Positions 1 through 6,437 are shown, numbered from the stretch's first letter. The stretch: 8,792 nt of DNA from Rhodospirillales bacterium (GCA_024638585.1 JAHEKA010000016.1:6777-15568); one strand, 5' to 3'. Made by a program: numbers and translations. Notes: generated by a model not told the origin, from the letters alone.

Positions 1-1026
1 AACCAGGAACGGCAGGACCATGGTGGAGATCAGGAAGGCCCAGACCAGGGCGATCGACGCCCATTTCCAGCGGCCGAGTTCCATCAGCCGGGGACGATAG
101 CCCTTGCCGGTGACGATGGTGAAACGTTCCTGGCGCGCGATCACCCGGGAATAGAGGTAGGTCGCCACCACCGCGACCAGCAGATAGATCATCGACAGCG
201 CATTGGCCTCGCCATAAGCGGGCTCCACGCTGACCGAGCGGTGCAGCGAATAAATCTTGGTGGAGAACACATAGATATCGGCGGGCATGCCGAGGATGCC
301 GGGCACTTCGAACACCTCGAAGGCGGTGATGAATTGGTAGATCACCACGGCGATCAAGCCGGGCAACATCAGCTTGAGGGTGACCTTGCGCATGGTAGTG
401 CGCGGATTGGCGCCGGACATCGCCGCGGCTTCTTCAAGCGCCGGGTCCATGGAGCGCAACAAGGGCACCATCATCAAGAAGGCGGTCGGCACCAGGCGGA
501 AGCCTTCGACGAAGATCATTCCGCCCAAGGAATAGATGTTGATGGGTTCGATGGGCAGGCCAATGGTTTCGATCAGGAACTGGTTGATGAAGCCGATCCG
601 CGGGCTCAACAGCAGCACCCAGGCCATCGCCTGCAACAGGCCCGGCAGCACCAGGGTCATCGGCACGCCGGCATAGATCCAGATCTTGCCCGGGATGTCG
701 GTGCGTTCCACCAGCCAGGCCAGGATCGCCGCAAGGGTGATTCCGAAGATGGTGGAGCCGATCACGTAGACGAAGGTGTTGTAAAACAGGCCGAAGGTAG
801 AAGGATCGGTCCAGACCTTGGTGTAGTTGTCCAGATTAAGGTCGGACAGGGTGATGTCGGTGGGAAGCTGTGCCGTGGAGAAACTGCCCAGCGTCAGCAG
901 CAACATGGGCGTCAGTACAAGAGCGGTCACCGTGATCAGCAGAGCCCAGTGCCACCAATTGGTATGCTTCAGGCGCTGCGCAAACGACGTGCGTGAGTCT
1001 TGATACGGCAGACTTTCAACCGCCAT
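1..1026 (-). CDS. ABC transporter permease, Fe3+/AfuB-type fused double MetI permease (3' part outside window)
   Basis: This is the inner-membrane channel subunit of the importer whose binding protein is encoded just upstream. I translated the minus strand from ATG 1026 and found 342 uninterrupted codons running off base 1. Hydrophobic segments lie at about residues 25-48, 82-106, 115-141, 165-190, 219-240 and 274-295, and a seventh starts near 320. A MetI-type EAA loop sits at about 198-223 (EEAAAMSG...LPG), which is the site that docks on the ATPase. A complete first permease domain followed by a new membrane segment fits the fused two-domain permeases of Fe3+, thiamine and phosphonate-type importers, usually 500-700 residues. 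A purine-rich AAGGGGAAGG lies 4 bases before the start. The gene is 125 bases downstream of the binding-protein stop, presumably in one operon. The substrate is unknown and the ATPase is not in view. Confidence 0.9.
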   Translation of the reverse strand, partial: MAVESLPYQDSRTSFAQRLKHTNWWHWALLITVTALVLTPMLLLTLGSFSTAQLPTDITLSDLNLDNYTKVWTDPSTFGLFYNTFVYVIGSTIFGITLAAILAWLVERTDIPGKIWIYAGVPMTLVLPGLLQAMAWVLLLSPRIGFINQFLIETIGLPIEPINIYSLGGMIFVEGFRLVPTAFLMMVPLLRSMDPALEEAAAMSGANPRTTMRKVTLKLMLPGLIAVVIYQFITAFEVFEVPGILGMPADIYVFSTKIYSLHRSVSVEPAYGEANALSMIYLLVAVVATYLYSRVIARQERFTIVTGKGYRPRLMELGRWKWASIALVWAFLISTMVLPFLV

Positions 1027-1084
1027 GACACCTTCCCCTTCGTCCTCGTGCCCACCGACATGCAGCCGATGATCGTCAAGCACC

Positions 1085-1118
1085 GGCGTCCGGCAGGCTG
1101 GTTAGCCCGCCGAACGCC
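1085..1118 (-). promoter_or_regulatory. Intercistronic RNA hairpin between binding-protein and permease genes
   Basis: On the minus-strand transcript the arms GGCGTTCGGCGGGCT and AGCCTGCCGGACGCC pair over all 15 positions around an AACC loop: 13 Watson-Crick pairs and two G-U wobbles. On the plus strand the same two positions are A-C mismatches, so the fold is better on the transcribed strand. No U-run follows, so it is not a standard intrinsic terminator. A second, smaller hairpin (GACCG/CGGTC, 1132-1147) lies just after the binding-protein stop. Hairpins between binding-protein and permease genes are known to stabilise the upstream mRNA and to lower permease expression, as between malE and malF. 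That role here is inferred. Confidence 0.6.
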
Positions 1119-1151
1119 GCAACCCAGCAAGGACCGCTCAAACGGTCTCTG

Positions 1152-2585
1152 TTATTTGCAGTCGACGGTCTTGGCTTCACCGCCACCCTTCGGGTAGAGG
1201 ATCTTGCACGACATGCCGACTTTCAGATCACCACGCTTGGCCTTCTTGCCACCGATGGTGACCTTTGAACGCGACCGCGACATGCGGGCCTTGTCGGCCT
1301 TGCCGTCGACCTTGAACTCGATCACCCGGCCGCCGCGCTTGACCGCGTCCAGCTTCACATTGACGATGCTGGCCTTCGGCGGGACGTAGCCGCCGCCCTT
1401 GATCCAGCGGGCATCCCAATATTTCAGGACTTCCTTGCCCGCCTCGGGATTGTCGTACTTGAACTGTGCCATCTCCTTGCCGGTCACGTTTTCCGGCCAG
1501 TAGACGAAGCGCTTGTCGCGCATGCCTTTGTGCGACGGCACTGATTCGTTGGCCCAGAACTGCGCCAGCTGGCCTTCCTTGGAGAGGTACCAGTTGACGT
1601 AAAGCTTGGCCGCGTTCATGTGCGAATTGCCGGCCATGATGCCGGTCTCGGAAATGGTGAACACGACCGGGATCGGGCAATGATGGCCGACCGGGGTCTT
1701 GTCGTTCTTGATCCGGTATTCCGCAACCCGGTTCATGGCGGCAGGAATGCCCATCTCCATTTCACCGGCGACCACCAGGGCGAGGACGGCGCCCTGCCCT
1801 TCCTTGCGCAGCTGCGGCTTCAGCGAGAACAGCTTGTCGGTGAACTGGCGGCCCCAGTCGCCGCCCTTGTACTTCCAAAGCGGCAGCAGCCAATTGTTGG
1901 GCCGGTTGGCGAGGCCGATCTTCTTGCCGGAAAAGCGATTGGAATTGACGAGATCGTCCCAGGTCTTGGGAAGCTCGGATTCCTTCACCTTGTTGCGGTT
2001 GTAGGCAATGCAGTAATAGCGAATGCGCCCGACCGACGTGATGCCGTCGGGGTGCTGCAAGTGCTTCGGCAGATTGTCGTAAGACGGCAGGTCGCGCAGG
2101 TCGGTGAACGCCTTGGCCTGTTGGAACAGATGCGCCTCTCCCGATAGGCCGGTGATGACGTCGACCAGCACGCGGCCGGTCTTGAAGGCCGTCAGCGGCC
2201 GGATGACCCGCCGCGCGGTGTTCGAGACGCGGTCGTGGTTCACCTTGATGAACGGATAGCGCTCCGTGAAGATGCGCTCCATCTTGCCCCACGGCTTGCG
2301 GCGGTAGGTGGTCCAGATCTTGACCTGGCCTTCCTTCTTGGCGCCGTCGATCCAGGCCTGGGGCACCGCAAGCTCCTTGTCGAGCCCGCTCAGGGCGGAG
2401 GCGTCCATCTTCAACTCTTTCAACATCTTCTGGGTGGTCTTCGGAAGTGGCGCCATGCCCATGGACGACTTCACGTCCGACATCATTTCCTTGGCTTTGT
2501 CCATCATGCTTTGAGCATCTGCGGGCGTGGTCATAACCAGCCCCGTGCATAGCGCAATGGCAGTTGTCATCAATAACCGTTTCAT
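1152..2585 (-). CDS. Periplasmic substrate-binding protein of ABC importer (family 1, Fe3+-type), with extra N- and C-terminal segments
   Basis: This is a 477-residue exported protein that would capture a solute in the periplasm and deliver it to the adjacent permease. Residues 1-24 are a signal peptide (KR, hydrophobic core, ADA|Q cleavage). The bilobal fold appears to start near residue 76, with family-typical segments AKKEGQVKIWTTY (82-94), ERYPFIKV, IAYNRNKV and the late NWYLSKEGQ. Two features are unusual. Residues 25-72 form a Met/Lys-rich, probably helical stretch between signal and fold. About 70 residues at the C-terminus (from roughly 405) form a basic, beta-prone module with SKVTIGGKKAKRGDLKVGM and two cysteines (C460, C476). 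Fe3+-type binding proteins are usually about 330-350 residues. I do not see the adjacent Tyr pair of FbpA-type iron sites, so iron should not be assumed. GGGAAGGGGAGG 7 bases upstream supports the start. Confidence 0.88.
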   Translation of the reverse strand: MKRLLMTTAIALCTGLVMTTPADAQSMMDKAKEMMSDVKSSMGMAPLPKTTQKMLKELKMDASALSGLDKELAVPQAWIDGAKKEGQVKIWTTYRRKPWGKMERIFTERYPFIKVNHDRVSNTARRVIRPLTAFKTGRVLVDVITGLSGEAHLFQQAKAFTDLRDLPSYDNLPKHLQHPDGITSVGRIRYYCIAYNRNKVKESELPKTWDDLVNSNRFSGKKIGLANRPNNWLLPLWKYKGGDWGRQFTDKLFSLKPQLRKEGQGAVLALVVAGEMEMGIPAAMNRVAEYRIKNDKTPVGHHCPIPVVFTISETGIMAGNSHMNAAKLYVNWYLSKEGQLAQFWANESVPSHKGMRDKRFVYWPENVTGKEMAQFKYDNPEAGKEVLKYWDARWIKGGGYVPPKASIVNVKLDAVKRGGRVIEFKVDGKADKARMSRSRSKVTIGGKKAKRGDLKVGMSCKILYPKGGGEAKTVDCK

Positions 2586-2675
2586 TATTCGGCCTCCCCT
2601 TCCCTAGTGATTGCCGCGAGCTTGCGCCCGAACCTTAGACGGGGTTGGGCCTAAACGCCTACATTCCCCGCAGAT

Positions 2676-2704
2676 TCTTTAAGAGTGACGGAAATAGTCT
2701 TCAA
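2676..2704 (-). promoter_or_regulatory. Candidate sigma70-type promoter for the ABC importer operon
   Basis: In the 199-base divergent spacer, the minus strand carries TTGAAG (2704-2699), a 17-base gap and TAAAGA (2681-2676). This is a weak -35/-10 match, placing the start of transcription about 80 bases before the binding-protein gene. It is the best-spaced hexamer pair I found for this direction. I found no convincing counterpart for the plus-strand gene at 2785. Confidence 0.25.
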
Positions 2705-2730
2705 GGTCAACGCTGCCCCTTTTATGGCGG

Positions 2731-2777
2731 CCCCTCAGGAACTAAGCTAAGAAAAAACACCCACGATGACTGAGGGG
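2731..2777 (+). promoter_or_regulatory. Inverted repeat covering the ribosome binding site of the FAH gene
   Basis: CCCCTCAG (2731-2738) is the exact reverse complement of CTGAGGGG (2770-2777). The right arm contains the GAGGGG ribosome binding site, 7 bases before ATG 2785. In the leader RNA the left arm could pair with and mask the ribosome binding site across a 31-base A-rich loop. The pairing is seen in the sequence. A regulatory role is inferred, and chance is not excluded. Confidence 0.35.
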
Positions 2778-2784
2778 AACACCC

Positions 2785-3816
2785 ATGAAACTGGTCAGCT
2801 ACCACGCGGAAGGCGAACGCGCCAAAGCACGGCGCATCGGCGTCATCCTGGACGGAGATTGCGTGGCGGACCTGCGCGCGGGTTATGCGCGAAAGTTGGA
2901 GGCCGAGGGTGATCTCCAGGCGGAAGAGATCGCCGGCCTCAGGATTCCCGGCGAAGCGGCCGCCCTTCTCGGCGCCGGCCCCGCCGCCATGGCTGCCGCC
3001 GGGGACGCCGCCGCCTGGCTCGCCGAGCGACACGCGAGCGAACCAAAGGCCAGGGGACTCGACGACGAGCCGCTTTTCCTGGCACTCGGCGACGTCCACC
3101 TGTTCGCACCCCTGGCGCCTTCCAAGGTCATCGCCGCGGGCCGCAACTATATGTCCCATCATCAGGAAATGAGCTCCTCCCCCATGCCTTTCGTGCTTCC
3201 GACGACTTGGCTCAAGGGCCCGTCCGCGATCACTGGCCCGCGCGAGGACATCGTGCGGCCCCACGGCTGCCGGAAGATGGATTACGAGACAGAAATGGCG
3301 TTCGTGATCGGCAAGAGGTGCAAGAATGTGCGCGAGGAAGACGCCATGGACGTGGTGGCGGGCTACACCGCGGCCAGCGACATCACCGCCCGGGACGTGG
3401 GCCAGATGGAGCGCAAGGAAGGTAACCGGCTGTTCGGCAAGAGCTTCGACGGTTTTTGCCCCATGGGGCCGTGTTTCGTCACCGCCGATGACATCGCGGA
3501 CCCCGGCGACCTCGCCATTCGCACCCGGGTCAACGGCGATCTCCGCCAGGACGGCAGTACCCGGGATATGATCTGGAAAATTCCCGAAATCGTCGCCTAT
3601 ATCTCGCAAATGGAACTGCTGCCGGGCGATGTGGTGTTGACCGGCACGCCATCGGGCGTCGCCAGCGGCTCCGGAGACAACGCGAAGCAGCTCAAACCAG
3701 GCGACGTGCTCGAATCCGAGGTTGAAGGAATCGGCTGCATGATCAACCACATTGTCGAGGATCCCCTACCGGCCAGTTGGGACTGGGACCGGCCGGGAAA
3801 ATTCTCCGCCACCTGA
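2785..3816 (+). CDS. Fumarylacetoacetate hydrolase (FAH) family enzyme
   Basis: This is a 343-residue cytosolic metal-dependent enzyme. The family hydrolyses or decarboxylates beta-diketo acids formed after aromatic ring cleavage. The catalytic FAH domain spans about residues 113-325. It contains KVIAAGRNYMSHHQEM (114-129, the usual KI..vG.NY..H..E signature) and YETEMAFVIG with metal ligands E168 and E170. D199 in ASDITARD completes the E-E-D site. GKSFDGFCPMGP follows (K219), then the C-terminal GDVVLTGTPSGV (281-292). The N-terminal ~110 residues are the variable lid/N-domain, rich in Ala. The start is set by GAGGGG 7 bases upstream. It is followed after 60 bases by a VOC dioxygenase gene on the same strand, which suggests ring cleavage then hydrolysis. 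The exact reaction is not assignable; other family members are oxaloacetate decarboxylases, acylpyruvases or hydratases. Confidence 0.93.
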   Translation: MKLVSYHAEGERAKARRIGVILDGDCVADLRAGYARKLEAEGDLQAEEIAGLRIPGEAAALLGAGPAAMAAAGDAAAWLAERHASEPKARGLDDEPLFLALGDVHLFAPLAPSKVIAAGRNYMSHHQEMSSSPMPFVLPTTWLKGPSAITGPREDIVRPHGCRKMDYETEMAFVIGKRCKNVREEDAMDVVAGYTAASDITARDVGQMERKEGNRLFGKSFDGFCPMGPCFVTADDIADPGDLAIRTRVNGDLRQDGSTRDMIWKIPEIVAYISQMELLPGDVVLTGTPSGVASGSGDNAKQLKPGDVLESEVEGIGCMINHIVEDPLPASWDWDRPGKFSAT

Positions 3817-3822
3817 AAACCA

Positions 3823-3841
3823 GGCGCCCCCAAGGGGCGCC
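3823..3841 (+). promoter_or_regulatory. Perfect GC-rich hairpin between FAH and VOC genes
   Basis: GGCGCCCC (3823-3830) and GGGGCGCC (3834-3841) form an 8-pair stem with a CAA loop, 6 bases after the FAH stop codon. The following bases are A-rich rather than T-rich, so it is not a classical Rho-independent terminator. A strong GGAGG (3865-3869) then serves the next gene. It is probably an mRNA 3'-end stabiliser or a partial attenuator inside a two-gene operon. Confidence 0.5.
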
Positions 3842-3876
3842 GCGAAAGAACCGAAAACGGAAAAGGAGGACCAACA

Positions 3877-4557
3877 ATGGCCGAAGGCGACATCACAACC
3901 GACGACGACGTCTGGCTTGAGAACTTCGAACAGCTCTACCTGCCGGCGGAGGGCGAGCGGATCGGCGCGGGCGAAGCGCCCAAGCCCAATGCGCTGATTC
4001 ATGTGTCCCTGGGGACCGACAAGAACTTCGAGAAGATGGTGGATTTCTACCTCAAGTTCTTCAACTGCAAAGTAGTGAACTACCGCGACAAACGCGATGC
4101 CGGCGGCGGGCGCGCCGCCTTCATCAGTTGGGACGCGCGCGATCATCGCTTCGCCATCCTGGAACGTAAGGGCTCGACCCATGCCGAGGGCCGGGCCGGA
4201 ATTGCCCATGCTGCCTTCCAATATGATTCGCTGGCCGACCTGGTGAAGCTCTACCGCCAGTGCAAGGCCTGGGGCTTGCCGCTATCCCATTCCATCAATC
4301 ACGGGCAGTCGACGTCGTTCTATTACCACGACCCCGACGGCAACGAGATCGAAACCTATATCGACAATTTCGACACGCCCGAGGAATGCACCCACTTCAA
4401 GCACTGGATCCAGTACCGCCCCGGTCTCGATTACGACATGGGCGCGGGCGCCTTCGATCCGGACAAGATGGCGGCCCTGGTCGATGAAGGCATCGACGAG
4501 AAGATCCTGCGCAACCGGGACGAAGTGATCAGGCTCAAGGCCGAAGGCAAGCTCTAG
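3877..4557 (+). CDS. VOC-superfamily protein, putative extradiol ring-cleavage dioxygenase
   Basis: This is a 226-residue cytosolic protein with one vicinal-oxygen-chelate domain (about residues 38-163) made of two beta-alpha-beta modules. H42 (ALIHVSL), H111 (GIAHAAF) and E159 (HDPDGNEIE) fall where the 2-His-1-carboxylate metal triad is expected. The gaps of 69 and 48 residues are close to those of the BphC catalytic domain. This supports a non-haem Fe(II) dioxygenase, but glyoxalase-like isomerases and lyases share the fold. Residues 1-37 and the acidic/charged tail 165-226 lie outside the domain; the tail (HFKHWIQYRPGLDYDMGAGAF onward) may cap the active site or mediate oligomers. Start: GGAGG 7 bases before the ATG. 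It is the second gene after FAH and converges with the small genes that follow, with only 28 bases between stops and no clear terminator. Confidence 0.88.
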   Translation: MAEGDITTDDDVWLENFEQLYLPAEGERIGAGEAPKPNALIHVSLGTDKNFEKMVDFYLKFFNCKVVNYRDKRDAGGGRAAFISWDARDHRFAILERKGSTHAEGRAGIAHAAFQYDSLADLVKLYRQCKAWGLPLSHSINHGQSTSFYYHDPDGNEIETYIDNFDTPEECTHFKHWIQYRPGLDYDMGAGAFDPDKMAALVDEGIDEKILRNRDEVIRLKAEGKL

Positions 4558-4585
4558 CCGGTGTGACCCGGGCGGCCACCGTCGC

Positions 4586-5017
4586 TCAGGAGTCCTTCAG
4601 GGTGATGGCGTAGCGCGCTTTGCCGGTGACATTGAGGAATTTTGACGGGACGCTGTGCCGGCCGCGGGCCCGGGCCCTGATCCTGATGCCCGACATGCGA
4701 CATGTGGCGGCGATGGTCGATTGCAGCACCGCGCATTCCTCTTCCGCCATGCGGTATATCGCCGCCCGCCCCTTGGCTTCGGCCCGGGCCATGGTCTCGC
4801 CGCCGCCCTGACCGAGGGGGACCAGGATATTGAACCGGACGCGGATGCGGACGCTGCGTTCGGTTTCCCGCATCGGCATCGGCGTGGGCATCTGCATTTG
4901 CATACGCATGCGCTGATTCGTCGGCTCCTGGGCCCGCGCGGCGTCGGGCGCCGGGCCGGCGACCATCACGGCCACCGCCCAGACTCCCAAGAGAGCCGTG
5001 TTCCTCATCGCTTTCAT
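4586..5017 (-). CDS. Small secreted protein, paralogue of the upstream neighbour; function unknown
   Basis: This 143-residue protein has an N-terminal signal peptide (hydrophobic 8-22, cleavage probably ARA|Q near residue 29), so it is likely periplasmic. I do not recognise the family. After the signal comes a striking alternating Met tract (residues 37-49: M at 37, 39, 41, 43, 47, 49), then a conserved module shared with the protein encoded at 5057-5476. The shared elements are R/S-F-N...PL, TMA, a Y.MA..EC segment, TIAATCR and a C-terminal ARY.ITLKDS. Two cysteines, C95 and C106, are conserved in both, probably as a disulfide. The middle is Arg-rich. GGAAGG lies 6 bases before the ATG. It follows its paralogue by 39 bases, so they likely form one operon. 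Confidence 0.8.
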   Translation of the reverse strand: MKAMRNTALLGVWAVAVMVAGPAPDAARAQEPTNQRMRMQMQMPTPMPMRETERSVRIRVRFNILVPLGQGGGETMARAEAKGRAAIYRMAEEECAVLQSTIAATCRMSGIRIRARARGRHSVPSKFLNVTGKARYAITLKDS

Positions 5018-5056
5018 AACCGACCTTCCGGAAGTTGAGCGTTCGGTTCGTTCGGC

Positions 5057-5476
5057 TTAAGGCTTGGACCCGGGCGCAGGCTTTTCGCCACTGTCTTTCA
5101 ACGTGATCATGTAGCGCGCGTTGCCGTTCAGGTAGATGGAGACCGGATTGTTGTTGTACTGGTTGCGCACCTGGGCGGAGACGCTCAAGTTGGACAGCCG
5201 GCAGGTGGCGGCAATGGTGGCGAGCAGGGTCTCGCATTCCTGCTTCGCCATGTTGTAGACGAAGATCCGTCCGCGCTTTTGAGTTGCGGCCATGGTCTTG
5301 TCCGACATGTCGGCAAGGGGCATCTGCGTATTGAAGCTGACATTGACATTGACGTGGCCGGCGTCCCGAACGGACATCGACCGGGCTTTGGCAGTGGCAT
5401 CGACACCGGCGAGCGCCAGCCCAGCCGCGGCGCAAACCGCCAACGGGATCAATCTGCGGTGGGATCCAAACGGCAT
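5057..5476 (-). CDS. Small secreted protein, first of a tandem paralogue pair; function unknown
   Basis: This 139-residue protein has a signal peptide (RR at 7-8, hydrophobic 9-25, cleavage near ATA|K or AKA|R), so it is probably periplasmic. An in-frame ATG at 5524 would add 16 residues, but AAGGAGG sits 8 bases before ATG 5476 and the signal peptide begins properly there, so I chose 5476. The mature part shares with its downstream neighbour FNTQMPL, TMAATQKRGRIFVYNMAKQEC, TIAATCRLS and ARYMITLKDS. Cysteines C81 and C92 have the same 11-residue spacing as in the paralogue. The region before them (HVNVNVSFN) is beta-like. C15 in the signal is preceded by Val, a poor lipobox, so a lipoprotein is unlikely. 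No known domain was recognised. Confidence 0.82.
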   Translation of the reverse strand: MPFGSHRRLIPLAVCAAAGLALAGVDATAKARSMSVRDAGHVNVNVSFNTQMPLADMSDKTMAATQKRGRIFVYNMAKQECETLLATIAATCRLSNLSVSAQVRNQYNNNPVSIYLNGNARYMITLKDSGEKPAPGSKP

Positions 5477-5507
5477 GTCTCTCCTCCTTGAACCTTGTCT
5501 TCCCTGA

Positions 5508-5522
5508 GGGCCATTCTGGCCC
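5508..5522 (-). promoter_or_regulatory. Small hairpin in the leader of the secreted-protein operon
   Basis: GGGCCA and TGGCCC pair around a 3-base loop, 31 bases upstream of ATG 5476, in a 136-base spacer after the GST gene. On the minus strand the T-run precedes the stem rather than following it, so it is not a terminator for the GST transcript. Further upstream, TATAAC (5590-5585) resembles a -10 element but has no good -35 partner. Confidence 0.25.
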
Positions 5523-5612
5523 AAAAACCGAAACTAAAAGGTAAAGAGGGCAGGACCTGGGCAACCGTGCGGCGATTATGCGGCGTTATATTCGCTGAAA
5601 GCCTCGGATTCC

Positions 5613-6314
5613 TTAACGTCCGGCCATCTGGCGCTCGCCGTAAAGGATGGAATGGGCCTCCTCGCTCATGGGCGTGGCGTGCTGGGCGCGCATGTCTTCG
5701 ATCACCGCGTGCGCCCGCTTGACGGCGGGACGGTCCTCCATCCGCTGGAGCCAGTCCTTGAGGCGCGGCGTCTCATCGATCTGGACGCCCGCGTTCTTCC
5801 AGCCCCGTACCCTTCCGTAGGCGGAAATATCGGCGATCGAGTATTCCGGCATGGCGATCCAGTCCCTTTCGGCGAGCTGGCCTTCCAGCACACGGAAAAC
5901 GCGGGCGGTCTCGTCGCGGAAACGGGCGGCGGCGTGCTCGTTGCCTTCGGGGAATTCGGTCACGAAATAATGGGCCTGGCCCAGTGCGGGGCTCAGGTTG
6001 GCGGCCACCAGGTGCAGCCATTCGATGACCTTGTAGCGCGCCGCCCCGTCGGGAGGCAGGAGCTGGCCGGTCTTGTCGCCGAGATATTCCAATATGGCGC
6101 CGGATTCGAAAACCGAAAGCGGCGCCCCTCCGGGGCCGTCCCGATCGACGATGACCGGCACCTTGTTGTTGGGCGAAATCGCGAGGAAATCGTCCGCGAA
6201 CTGCTCACCGGTTCGGATGTTGACGACATGGACCTCGTAGTCCAAGCCGGTCTCTTCGAACATCACCAAGATCTTGCGGGGATTGCCTGTGTACCAGAGA
6301 TAGGCGTCGATCAT
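5613..6314 (-). CDS. Glutathione S-transferase family protein, YfcG/Nu-class-like disulfide oxidoreductase type
   Basis: This is a 233-residue cytosolic two-domain GST. The thioredoxin-fold N-domain (1-85) shows MIDAYLWYTGNPRKI with T9 and N11, the active-site pair of YfcG-type enzymes. It also has GEQFADDFLAISPNNKVP (cis-Pro 53) and the glutathione-binding FESGAILEYL (E70, S71). The all-helical C-domain contains YSIADIS, the usual N-cap motif. YfcG-like proteins bind two glutathiones or GSSG and act as disulfide reductases or peroxidases rather than classic conjugating enzymes. GGGAGG 8 bases before the ATG supports the start. It is divergent from another GST (6497) and may share control with it. 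It lies upstream of the small secreted genes on the same strand, 136 bases apart, so cotranscription is possible but unproven. The physiological substrate is unknown. Confidence 0.92.
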   Translation of the reverse strand: MIDAYLWYTGNPRKILVMFEETGLDYEVHVVNIRTGEQFADDFLAISPNNKVPVIVDRDGPGGAPLSVFESGAILEYLGDKTGQLLPPDGAARYKVIEWLHLVAANLSPALGQAHYFVTEFPEGNEHAAARFRDETARVFRVLEGQLAERDWIAMPEYSIADISAYGRVRGWKNAGVQIDETPRLKDWLQRMEDRPAVKRAHAVIEDMRAQHATPMSEEAHSILYGERQMAGR

Positions 6315-6367
6315 AAAGGACCCTCCCGGGGCGCGGTAATTGCGGGTGCGAGGATACGCCCGTCGCC

Positions 6368-6390
6368 CCGGAGGATAGCAGAATCTCCGG
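6368..6390. promoter_or_regulatory. Dyad in the GST-GST divergent spacer, candidate operator
   Basis: CCGGAG (6368-6373) and CTCCGG (6385-6390) form a perfect 6-base inverted repeat with an 11-base centre, inside the 182-base spacer between divergent GST genes. The position suits a regulator controlling both sides. The arms are short and GC-rich, so chance is quite possible. No regulator gene is visible in the window. Confidence 0.25.
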
Positions 6391-6408
6391 CCTCATCAGG
6401 TGTTTTGG

Positions 6409-6437
6409 TTGCGGCCTTGGCGCTTCCTGCCTAATGT
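6409..6437 (+). promoter_or_regulatory. Weak candidate promoter for the GST-ferredoxin-flavoprotein operon
   Basis: TTGCGG (6409-6414) and TAATGT (6432-6437) are spaced by exactly 17 bases and lie 60 bases before ATG 6497. Each hexamer matches only about half of the sigma70 consensus, so support rests mostly on spacing and position. Confidence 0.25.

Noticed and set aside
241..996. Plus-strand 251-codon open frame, His/Gln/Gly-rich
   Set aside because: It is the antisense shadow of the permease gene, whose minus-strand translation gives clear membrane segments and an EAA loop.
1152..2585. Firm assignment as an iron-binding protein (FbpA)
   Set aside because: The adjacent Tyr pair of FbpA iron sites was not found. 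Family resemblance alone does not fix the ligand.
2722..3750. Minus-strand 342-codon open frame
   Set aside because: It is the antisense shadow of the FAH gene, which carries all the catalytic residues. High GC keeps the opposite frame open.
4558..4585. Bidirectional terminator between the convergent VOC and secreted-protein genes
   Set aside because: Only a 5-pair CGGTG/CACCG stem can be drawn and there is no T-run on either strand.
4554..5564. Minus-strand 336-codon open frame covering both small secreted genes
   Set aside because: It is Arg/His/Pro-rich with no domain sense and lies in another frame over two genes that each have a signal peptide, a ribosome binding site and mutual homology.
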